Part shown: piece by piece, positions 57,909-64,000 of the stretch | How positions within the stretch are numbered: position 1 is the first letter of the stretch | Layout of the letters: each line of letters starts with the position of its first letter | Source: Planctomycetota bacterium | GTDB lineage: Bacteria; Planctomycetota; SZUA-567; H5-PLA8 | Reading direction: 5' to 3' | Assembly (NCBI GenBank): GCA_016200135.1 | Contig: JACQFI010000001.1 | Span: forward strand, 1 to 64,000 | Length of the DNA stretch: 64,000 nucleotides | Program-made: the position numbers and the translations under genes | The notes under the pieces: generated by a model | Seen by the model: the letters and a program-made list of their open reading frames with translations, nothing else | The model's database searches: none | Told to the model about the DNA's origin: nothing

Positions 57909-58475
57909 TTAGCGGGCCGAAGGCGTGTTTCGCGGATCCACGTAGGCTTTGGGGGGAGGGAGCAACCTGCCCGACGGGTCCTGGGGCTCGGCCTGTTTGA
58001 CCTCATCCTTCTTAGCAGAGGCGGTCTCGGGCGATTCGGTCTTGGCCGCGTGGTCCTTGCGCGGCAGCTCGGGAAGCTCCGACTTGGGATTGTCGTTCGA
58101 AACGTTTACGGGCATCGGCAGCGGCGCCGGCACCGCGTTGATTTTGGTCTCGGATTCCTTCCCGGACGGCAGCGTCAGGCGAATATCCGGTGAGCGCGCG
58201 GGCTCGATGGAGATGTTCGGAACCTTGACAACCTCGCGCGTGACCTCGTGAATCTGGGCCGGCGGGACCTCGTTGTTGATGCGGATCGAGCCCTGCGGAA
58301 TCTCCGCCGTAATGCGCGGGCTCACCGCGGGCGCTTCCACGTTGATCGCAGGTGGAGGCACGATTTGGGTGTTTGTTTGGCCGTAATGCATGGAGACGAT
58401 TACAATGGCCGTAGTCACCAAAGGCATCCCGAATAACACGATGAGCGGTTCTTTGCCTTCCATCTCTAAACGCAT
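57909..58475 (-). CDS. Membrane-anchored hypothetical protein
   Basis: The 188-residue protein has one N-terminal membrane helix (PLIVLFGMPLVTTAIVIVSM, residues about 9-28) and a soluble extracytoplasmic part rich in Pro, Ile, Val and Glu. An E/I/V/P-rich segment (NVEAPAVSPRITAEIPQGSI, IRINNEVPPAQIHEVTREVV) occupies about 45-105 and may form beta strands; the tail (KSELPELPRKDHAAKTESPE) is charged and disordered. No family is recognised. The start at 58475 follows GGAGAAG. It precedes the korAB region on the same strand. Confidence 0.6.
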   Translation of the reverse strand: MRLEMEGKEPLIVLFGMPLVTTAIVIVSMHYGQTNTQIVPPPAINVEAPAVSPRITAEIPQGSIRINNEVPPAQIHEVTREVVKVPNISIEPARSPDIRLTLPSGKESETKINAVPAPLPMPVNVSNDNPKSELPELPRKDHAAKTESPETASAKKDEVKQAEPQDPSGRLLPPPKAYVDPRNTPSAR

Positions 58476-58660
58476 GAAAAAGCTTCTCCAGATAACTCCC
58501 CACCAAACAAGGGCCTGCCATCTACCTATAATCGGACTAGCGCACAATGACGGTCTCTTAGGCTCTCCTTCGAGACCTCTCGGGAACTTTTAGGCGGGCT
58601 TTATCCTAACTACTTTTTGACGGACTTGCTAACTTTTTCTCAGCGTGATAGGCAAATTTT

Positions 58661-59341
58661 ATGAAATGGATCGCGGCGTTCGGTTGGGCGGGGCTGCTGG
58701 CGGTCGTGGCGGTCTATGCCCTGTTCGTGCTGCGCTATAAGAACGCGTCGCTGGCTGACGTGGTCTGCATCGGCGATAGCCTGACGGCATGCGGCGGCAT
58801 GGAAGGGCGCTACACGGACTTTCTTTCCAAGGATCTGCCCGGCCTGCGCATCATCAATCGCGGCATCAACGGCGATACGCTGTTCGGCGGGCGCGAACGC
58901 TTCGAGCGCGACGTGCTCAGCCTGCACCCCAAGATCGTAGTGATCGAACTCGGCGCCAACGACTTCTTTCGCCATGACCGCTCGCCGCATGAACTCTACG
59001 TGGACCTGGCGACCATGGTCCGCAGCGCCCGCGAACAGAACATCGGCGTCGCCATCGCCGGCGTCTTCGGCGACCAGCTCGACGAGAAAGGCCAGCCGAT
59101 CCCGAAGCTCTTCCACGAAGGCGACCCTGCGTTCGGCCAGACGATCCTGGAGATCGAACGCACCGTCGCCAAGCAGTACGGCGCGATCCATATCGAGAAC
59201 ATCCAGGCCGACCTCACCCAGCCCGAATACTGGGGCGACAACCGCCATCCCAACGCCGCCGGAAACCGCCTCGTGGCCGCGCGCATCCTGCCGGCGGTGA
59301 AGCAGCTTCTTGAAGCGCAGGCCGCGAGCGGCCGCAATTAG
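58661..59341 (+). CDS. SGNH/GDSL-family hydrolase
   Basis: The 226-residue protein has an N-terminal membrane helix or signal (FGWAGLLAVVAVYALFVL) and the four SGNH blocks: CIGDSLTACGG (catalytic Ser), RGINGDT (Gly), VIELGANDFF (Asn) and the C-terminal DNRHPNAAGN (Asp/His). Such enzymes hydrolyse esters, for example of acylated sugars or lipids, in the periplasm. All catalytic residues are present. The ATG at 58661 is preceded by a weak site. The substrate is unknown. Confidence 0.92.
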   Translation: MKWIAAFGWAGLLAVVAVYALFVLRYKNASLADVVCIGDSLTACGGMEGRYTDFLSKDLPGLRIINRGINGDTLFGGRERFERDVLSLHPKIVVIELGANDFFRHDRSPHELYVDLATMVRSAREQNIGVAIAGVFGDQLDEKGQPIPKLFHEGDPAFGQTILEIERTVAKQYGAIHIENIQADLTQPEYWGDNRHPNAAGNRLVAARILPAVKQLLEAQAASGRN

Positions 59342-59484
59342 CCTACGAACCGCAAAGGCGCCAAGTTCGCCACGCACACATGGCTTGCAGTCCTTAGCGG
59401 TTTGGCGTCTGGGCGGTTAAAGCGGTTTTTCGCTCCGGCTATCTTTGTCCTGCAAAGGCCGCGCGACCCGCTATCATCCGCCCC

Positions 59485-60351
59485 ATGGCTGCGCTCGACC
59501 ACCTGCTCGCCACGCTGCAACTGCGCGTCGATGTTGCGCAGCGCGCCTCGCTGCACGCGGGCTGGACCGTCGCGGAGCACGTCCTGCCGTGCAACAAGTT
59601 CTACTATCCGTTCCACGGCGCGGGCTGGTACTCGCTCGACGGCGCGCGCTATGAACTCGGGCCGGGCAAGGTCGCGCTCCTGCCGGTGAACCACAAGAAC
59701 GCCTGCGGCCAGGACCCCAAGAACCCGCTCGACAAGATCTGGATTCACTTCGAGGCCCGCGTCATGGGGCTGGTGGACCTCTTCGACGTCATCCCCTGCC
59801 CTCCTCCGCTGGACGCCAAGGGCGACGACGAGTTGCGGAAACTGCTCGAAGGCATTGTGGAAGAGATCCGTAACCCCGCGCCGTACCAGCCGCTGGCCTT
59901 GAACGGGCTACTGGCACAGGCGCTGGCCCGGACCCTGCGCAAGGCCGTCGCGTTGCCTTCCGCGAAGGCCGGCAAAGGCGCCGCGAAGGACGTCACCCTG
60001 CGCGGCCCCGGCGACCGCATCGGCACGGTGCTCCAACATATCGCCGTGAACCACGCGCAAGACCTGACTCTGGAAGACCTCGCGGGCGTCGTCCATCTGC
60101 ATCCGACGTACTTCTCGAACACCTTCCGCAAGGCCACCGGCATGGCGCCGATGGCCTTCCTGCAGCGCTTCCGCGTCGAACGCGCCAAAGGCATGCTGGC
60201 ATCGACCGATCTGCCGGTGATGGACGTGGCCGCAAAGGTCGGCTTTGCAGACCCGTACCACTTCAGCCGCGTCTTCAAGAAGACGACCGGAGCCTCGCCG
60301 TCGGCCTTTCAAGAATCCGTGCGGCGCACAAGTGGGCAGGTTGCGAAGTAA
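59485..60351 (+). CDS. AraC-family transcriptional regulator
   Basis: The 288-residue protein has an N-terminal cupin-like sensing part (FHGAGWYSLDGARYELGPGK, VALLPVNHKNAC) and a C-terminal AraC double HTH: DLTLEDLAGVVHLHPTYFSN with FRKATGMAPMAFLQRFRVER and the second helix AAKVGFADPYHFSRVFKKTT (about residues 185-275). AraC proteins usually respond to a sugar or small metabolite and activate catabolic genes. The dioxygenase/Gfo-Idh pair downstream may be its target. The ATG at 59485 begins directly at the domain. Confidence 0.92.
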   Translation: MAALDHLLATLQLRVDVAQRASLHAGWTVAEHVLPCNKFYYPFHGAGWYSLDGARYELGPGKVALLPVNHKNACGQDPKNPLDKIWIHFEARVMGLVDLFDVIPCPPPLDAKGDDELRKLLEGIVEEIRNPAPYQPLALNGLLAQALARTLRKAVALPSAKAGKGAAKDVTLRGPGDRIGTVLQHIAVNHAQDLTLEDLAGVVHLHPTYFSNTFRKATGMAPMAFLQRFRVERAKGMLASTDLPVMDVAAKVGFADPYHFSRVFKKTTGASPSAFQESVRRTSGQVAK

Positions 60352-60354
60352 TGC

Positions 60355-60439
60355 TCACCGCAGAGTACGCAGAGAACTTCATTTCCTTATGTAATGCCTA
60401 CCGGGCCGTTCTCTGCGCGCTCTGCGCTCTCTGCGGTGA
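60355..60439. repeat. CTCTGCGGTGAA-type hairpin repeat, copy 2
   Basis: TCACCGCAGAG (60355-60365) plus ACGCAGAGAAC pairs with GTTCTCTGCG...CTCTCTGCGGTGA (60408-60439), an imperfect long hairpin. Its right arm matches 3504-3535. It follows the AraC stop directly and may be a repeat used as a terminator. Confidence 0.6.
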
Positions 60440-60598
60440 AAATGTACCGTGTCCAAGCCCCCGCTAATTCCATCCATCCCTGCACGTTAGGTCCTGTGAA
60501 AGTTCCATGCGCTTCACAAGCGGGTCCATTCCGGGCGGCTCACGCAGCGGGTATATCTCCCCTGTACGTTCAAGAAGCCCAGCGCAAAGGAGCCGCCC

Positions 60599-61504
60599 AT
60601 GCCCGCCGCCGAGATTCAACAGCTTCCCAAAGTATCGATCGAACAGTTGGAAGTCTTCGCCGACGACCTGGACGTGGTGAAGGCCGCGCAGATTTACAAG
60701 GAGTACGGCGCGCTCGTCGTCCGCGGCTTGATGAAAGCCTACGTGGCCGAGATCGGCCGCGACATCGAAGCGGCCGTGCAGGAGTCGCTCGAGTTGCTCG
60801 ACCAGGCCACGCAGATTCCCGAAGGCTGGACCACGCCCAACGGCACGCTCTTTCTGCCCGCGCCGAAGAACTTCAAGCGGGATAAGCAGATCATGGTGCT
60901 GGGCATACGGTACACGACCAGTGCGGCCTTCTTCCGCAGCGCGTTCGAACCCAAAACGGTCGATCTGGTCTCCGCGATCCTCGGGCCCAACGTCGAACTC
61001 TTCCTCGACGGGCAGTGCCTCTACAAAGAACCCGTCGGCGGGCACCCAAAGCATCTGCATCAGGACGCGGCGTACTTCGAGCACAAGTTCGAGGGCCCCG
61101 TGGGCAGCCTCAACTACGTCGTCGCGACCAACGTGAACAACGGCGCGCTTCATGTCGTCACGGGCTCGCACCGTCTGGGCGTGCTCAACCACGTGGACAC
61201 CTTTTCGCACCTGGGCTTGGACGAACAGGCATGGCCGTGGGAATCCGCGCTGCCGATCTGCGGTCAGCCGGGCGACTCGATCTTCTTCAACGTGAAGACG
61301 ATTCACGGCTCCAAAGAGAACCACTCCAACGGGCCGCGCCCCGTCTTCATCCACCGCTACCGCCGCGCCGACGACTACGTCGTGGTTGGCGCCACGCGCA
61401 CCGACAACCGCGCCGAAGCCGAGAAGCAGCGCGAGAAAGCCAAGAAGGAGAACCAGCGCGGCCTGATGGTCCGCGGGTTCCGCAGCTTCGAGACGCGCGG
61501 GTGA
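60599..61504 (+). CDS. Phytanoyl-CoA dioxygenase-family oxygenase
   Basis: The 301-residue Fe(II)/2-oxoglutarate-dependent oxygenase has the facial-triad HxD in HLHQDAAYF (His154, Asp156) and the distal His236 in FNVKTIHGSKENHS with an Arg soon after (RPVFIHRYRRADDY) for 2-oxoglutarate. The fold fits PhyH proteins, which hydroxylate varied small substrates. Its own substrate is unknown. The start at 60599 follows GGAGCC. The Gfo/Idh gene begins 112 bp downstream on the same strand, a frequent planctomycete pairing. Confidence 0.92.
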   Translation: MPAAEIQQLPKVSIEQLEVFADDLDVVKAAQIYKEYGALVVRGLMKAYVAEIGRDIEAAVQESLELLDQATQIPEGWTTPNGTLFLPAPKNFKRDKQIMVLGIRYTTSAAFFRSAFEPKTVDLVSAILGPNVELFLDGQCLYKEPVGGHPKHLHQDAAYFEHKFEGPVGSLNYVVATNVNNGALHVVTGSHRLGVLNHVDTFSHLGLDEQAWPWESALPICGQPGDSIFFNVKTIHGSKENHSNGPRPVFIHRYRRADDYVVVGATRTDNRAEAEKQREKAKKENQRGLMVRGFRSFETRG

Positions 61505-61616
61505 GCTTTTGCAGGTGCGGCGAGGACCCCCAGGTCCGCGCTGCAAGGGTGCAGGTCTGGGGACCTGCATCTCCATCATAGCATCGAACGGCAGGACCTT
61601 TAAGGAGGGCAGAAGC

Positions 61617-62672
61617 ATGGCGATGGATAAGCGCTTCAAGATGGCGGTGATCGGATGCGGCCCGCGCGGCAAAGATCACGTCAAGGCCGCGATCCGCAGC
61701 GAACAGTTCGACGCGGTCGGCGCGGCGGACATCGATGTGAAGCGTTTAAACGAACTCGCCGATGCCCACGGCATCAAGGGCCGCTACACGGACTACAAGG
61801 AGATGTTCGCCAAGGAGCAGCCCGACGCCGTCCACGTCTGCCTGCAGCCGTTCTTGCGCGTCCAGCCGGTGAAGGACGCCATTGCGGCCGGCGTAAAGGC
61901 GATCGTGGTCGAGAAGCCCATGGCCTTCGATTTCACCGAAGCCTCCAAGCTCGTGGCGATGTGTAAAGATGCGGGCGTGCTGCTGGTCGTGAACCACCAG
62001 AAGCGCAACATGATTGAATGGGTCAAGCTGCGCGAGGCCGTCACCGGCGGCAAGATCGGCAAGCCTGAGATGCTCCGTTGCAGTTGCTTCGGCAACGTGC
62101 TCAGCCAGGGCACGCACATGCTCGACATGGCCTGGAACATTCTCGGCGAACCGGAAGTAAAGTGGCTCGTCGCGGGCGCGGAGAACACCGTGAGTGAGAC
62201 GCCCACCCACCCCGGGCCGCGCAACGCGCTGGCGCTGGTCGAGTACGCCAACGGCGTGCGCGGCTCGTTCGCCATCGGCAACGACTCGCCGCCGATCCCG
62301 AACTCGCAAGCCTGCTGGTTCTGGTGCAACATCGAAGTGCGCGGCACCGAGGGCAAGGTCGAAGCGATCCTCGACGAGGGCTACAAGCGCTGGGACAAGG
62401 AAGGCAACCTGGTCGAGACGCAGGTCTCGCGCTGGAACGACGAGTTCCAAGGCGCGGGCCAGGCCAAGCTTTCCGTCGACATCGCGTCCGCGCTGCGCGA
62501 CCCGGCCTTCAAGCACCCGCAACGCGGCGAATCGGCGCTGGTGAGCTTCGGCTTGGTCGAGGCCATCTGCCGGTCCGCGCTCGGCGGCGGCAAGCGTATC
62601 GAGTTCCCCCTCAAGCCGGGCGAAGACGCCCTCGCCACATGGACGCGCTCGGAAGCGGCGAAGAAGAAGTAA
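61617..62672 (+). CDS. Gfo/Idh/MocA-family oxidoreductase
   Basis: The 351-residue protein starts with the Rossmann segment FKMAVIGCGPRGKDHVKAA (residues 7-25) and the family motif VVEKPMAFDFTEASKLVAM with E99-K100-P101. The C-terminal domain (about 130-330) is the alpha/beta substrate sheet. These enzymes oxidise or reduce sugar carbons with NAD(P). A likely role is degradation of polyols or unusual sugars. The ATG at 61617 has AAGGAGGGC upstream. A strong terminator follows. Confidence 0.93.
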   Translation: MAMDKRFKMAVIGCGPRGKDHVKAAIRSEQFDAVGAADIDVKRLNELADAHGIKGRYTDYKEMFAKEQPDAVHVCLQPFLRVQPVKDAIAAGVKAIVVEKPMAFDFTEASKLVAMCKDAGVLLVVNHQKRNMIEWVKLREAVTGGKIGKPEMLRCSCFGNVLSQGTHMLDMAWNILGEPEVKWLVAGAENTVSETPTHPGPRNALALVEYANGVRGSFAIGNDSPPIPNSQACWFWCNIEVRGTEGKVEAILDEGYKRWDKEGNLVETQVSRWNDEFQGAGQAKLSVDIASALRDPAFKHPQRGESALVSFGLVEAICRSALGGGKRIEFPLKPGEDALATWTRSEAAKKK

Positions 62673-62699
62673 GCTCGATCTAGAAACCAGCGCGCGATC

Positions 62700-62736
62700 A
62701 GCGGCGGCATGGGTCCCATGCCGCCGCTGTTTTTTT
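62700..62736 (+). terminator. Rho-independent terminator of the Gfo/Idh gene
   Basis: The arms AGCGGCGGCATGGG and CCCATGCCGCCGCT (62715-62728) pair, then GTTTTTTT follows: a classic terminator, 27 bp after the stop codon. Confidence 0.9.
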
Positions 62737-62848
62737 GCGTGGCCTACTCTGAAAATGGGCTCGACCAGGCATGCGGGGTCATTATCCTCTTCCTAAATCA
62801 TCCGAGCCAGAAGGCCTCCTATTGGAAATGCGAAAGGAAAGGCATCAA

Positions 62849-63193
62849 ATGGATAGTAAGCGTGAATATCTATATGCGGCAAAGGCCGGCGAGGTTCGTG
62901 AAGGACGCGGCAAGGAAAGCGTGGAAATCCCCTCCTCGGGCAAGCGCCGCATCATTGAAACGATCGCAAAACGCTATCCCGAAACAACCCTTCGGGATCA
63001 TATCGTGCAAGAGTTGCTGAGGGTATTTCCCAAAAAGAACACGACCCAGGCACGCGCCTATCTGACGCAATCCATTTGCGACCTTAACCATGCCTTCATC
63101 GAGAAGAAATGGCCGCTCCGGATTATCCGAAGGCAAGAGCAAGGCCGAATGGCGCACTTCTTCACCAAGCCTATCCGAGTCAAAAAAGTCTAG
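62849..63193 (+). CDS. Small hypothetical protein
   Basis: The 114-residue protein is rich in Lys, Arg and Glu with no membrane segment or recognised family. It contains helical stretches (KRRIIETIAKRYPETTLRDH, IVQELLRVFPKKNTTQARAY, LTQSICDLNHAFIEKK) and could bind nucleic acid. The ATG at 62849 follows AGGAAAGG; an in-frame ATG at 62828 is an alternative. It lies between the terminator and the aminotransferase. Confidence 0.5.
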   Translation: MDSKREYLYAAKAGEVREGRGKESVEIPSSGKRRIIETIAKRYPETTLRDHIVQELLRVFPKKNTTQARAYLTQSICDLNHAFIEKKWPLRIIRRQEQGRMAHFFTKPIRVKKV

Positions 63194-63357
63194 TGGCGCA
63201 CGTTCGTCTGCGTTAGAAGCACGTGCGGACACTTGAATTTCACACACAATGCCGGAATAATTCTCGCGAGTAAAATTGTAGCTATTCAGACGAACGACTG
63301 CGAGACCACCTGGGCAGCGTTGCAGCGGCTATTCCATCTCCTAGCCAGGAGTGAACC

Positions 63358-64000
63358 ATGATTCGGAACCATATCATCTACAACGCCTACCTTGAGTATG
63401 CGTTCGACCTGCTCCGCGCCGAAGGAAGCCGCATCTGGACCAGCGACGGCCGGGAATTCATCGACTTCACGTCCGGTTGGAACACCACCAACTTGGGTTG
63501 GAACCATCCCGAGGTCGCCGAAGCGATGGCGGCGAAATTGAAAAAAGGCACCTATGCGCCAATGTGGGCGGCCGACGAGTCCCAGACGACCTACGCGGCG
63601 GACCTCACGGGAGCCCTGCCCGCTGGGCTCACTGCGGTTGGCCGCGCGACGGGCGGAACCGAAGCGAACGAGATGGCCATCAAGACCGCGCGGGCCTTTA
63701 CCGGACGGCGGAAGATCCTCGGGTTCCAAGCCACCTACCACGGCCAGTCCGCCGGAACCCTCGCGATCGGCACTCCGGAGCCGATGATTGCCGGAGTCGT
63801 CCCGCCAAACCCCGACTCCATCCAGATTCCGTACCCCGAGACCTACCGGACCGAGAAGTCGCACAAGGATCTCCTCAAGGATCTGGCCCGGAACCTCGAA
63901 GAAGCGCTCTCCTCGCGTCAGGTGGCCGCGGTCGTCACCGAAGCCGGGATTGTTACCGGCTGGGGTTCGACGAGCGTTGCCCCACCGGGTTATCTGCCGC
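63358..64000 (+). CDS. Class III aminotransferase, 3' end cut by the window edge
   Basis: From the ATG at 63358 (preceded by CAGGAG) an open frame runs to the window end without a stop: it starts MIRNHIIYNAYLEYAFDLLR and continues with GSRIWTSDGREFIDFTSGWN, ALPAGLTAVGRATGGTEANE, and FQATYHGQSAGTLAIG. The SDGREFIDFTSG and GTEANEMAIKTAR motifs identify class III PLP aminotransferases (acetylornithine, 4-aminobutyrate, beta-alanine types). The PLP lysine is downstream of the window. About 214 of an expected ~420-450 residues are visible. Confidence 0.9.
   Translation, partial: MIRNHIIYNAYLEYAFDLLRAEGSRIWTSDGREFIDFTSGWNTTNLGWNHPEVAEAMAAKLKKGTYAPMWAADESQTTYAADLTGALPAGLTAVGRATGGTEANEMAIKTARAFTGRRKILGFQATYHGQSAGTLAIGTPEPMIAGVVPPNPDSIQIPYPETYRTEKSHKDLLKDLARNLEEALSSRQVAAVVTEAGIVTGWGSTSVAPPGYLP

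Overview
The window is GC-rich, densely coded bacterial chromosome. Several features suggest a member of the PVC group, most likely Planctomycetota: a system II cytochrome c assembly pair with a very large ResB, an ECF sigma factor coupled to a membrane-anchored alpha/alpha-toroid protein, many secreted proteins of unknown function, Gfo/Idh/MocA and phytanoyl-CoA dioxygenase genes, and large intergenic repeat clusters. KdsA and an ArnT-like glycosyltransferase point to a Gram-negative envelope that may contain Kdo. This placement is inferred from gene content; no rRNA or other marker is present.

Layout. 1-2256: the start of an IS5-like transposase at the left edge, then small genes (XRE regulator, GlsB/YeaQ-like membrane protein, GNAT acetyltransferase, two unknowns). 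2257-3600: no gene, but REP-like hairpins and a ~125-bp direct repeat. 3613-12678: kdsA, folC, resB-ccsA and a flavoprotein of the soluble transhydrogenase family. 12773-14456 (minus): argH and a 26-residue basic protein. 14824-23277: Zn-finger protein, alcohol dehydrogenase, DUF2225 protein, thiL, a VapBC-like pair coupled to tsaE, and glutamate dehydrogenase. 23318-25843: a distinctly AT-rich three-gene islet (PD-(D/E)XK-like nuclease, Ser/Thr kinase, unknown 384-aa protein), the best candidate here for an undescribed defence-type system. 25943-34801: lipoprotein, zinc-ribbon membrane protein, MscS channel, ECF sigma factor with its partner, and a C45 hydrolase. 35053-42711: MFS transporter, GNAT, DegT aminotransferase, B12-binding radical SAM enzyme, a split ankyrin gene, and a toxin-antitoxin pair with a frameshifted toxin.

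42790-48565 (minus) looks like one envelope-glycosylation operon: flippase-like membrane protein, GT2, ArnT-like GT, NAD-dependent epimerase and a secreted HEAT-like protein. 48697-53959 is a chromate-linked locus: chrA on the minus strand, then DUF1259, a LamG/DUF1080-like protein, ChrB C-terminal domain and a WD40 protein on the plus strand. 54014-58475 (minus) holds a CBS protein, 2-oxoacid:ferredoxin oxidoreductase (KorAB) and an unknown membrane protein. 58661-64000: SGNH hydrolase, AraC regulator, phytanoyl-CoA dioxygenase, Gfo/Idh/MocA oxidoreductase, a small unknown protein and a class III aminotransferase cut by the right edge.

Three genes appear damaged or split (ankyrin gene by an in-frame TAA, RelE/ParE toxin by a one-base shift, IS transposase by the window edge). 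Intergenic DNA is rich in dispersed and tandem palindromic repeats; some families recur at two places in the window. No tRNA, rRNA or CRISPR array was recognised.
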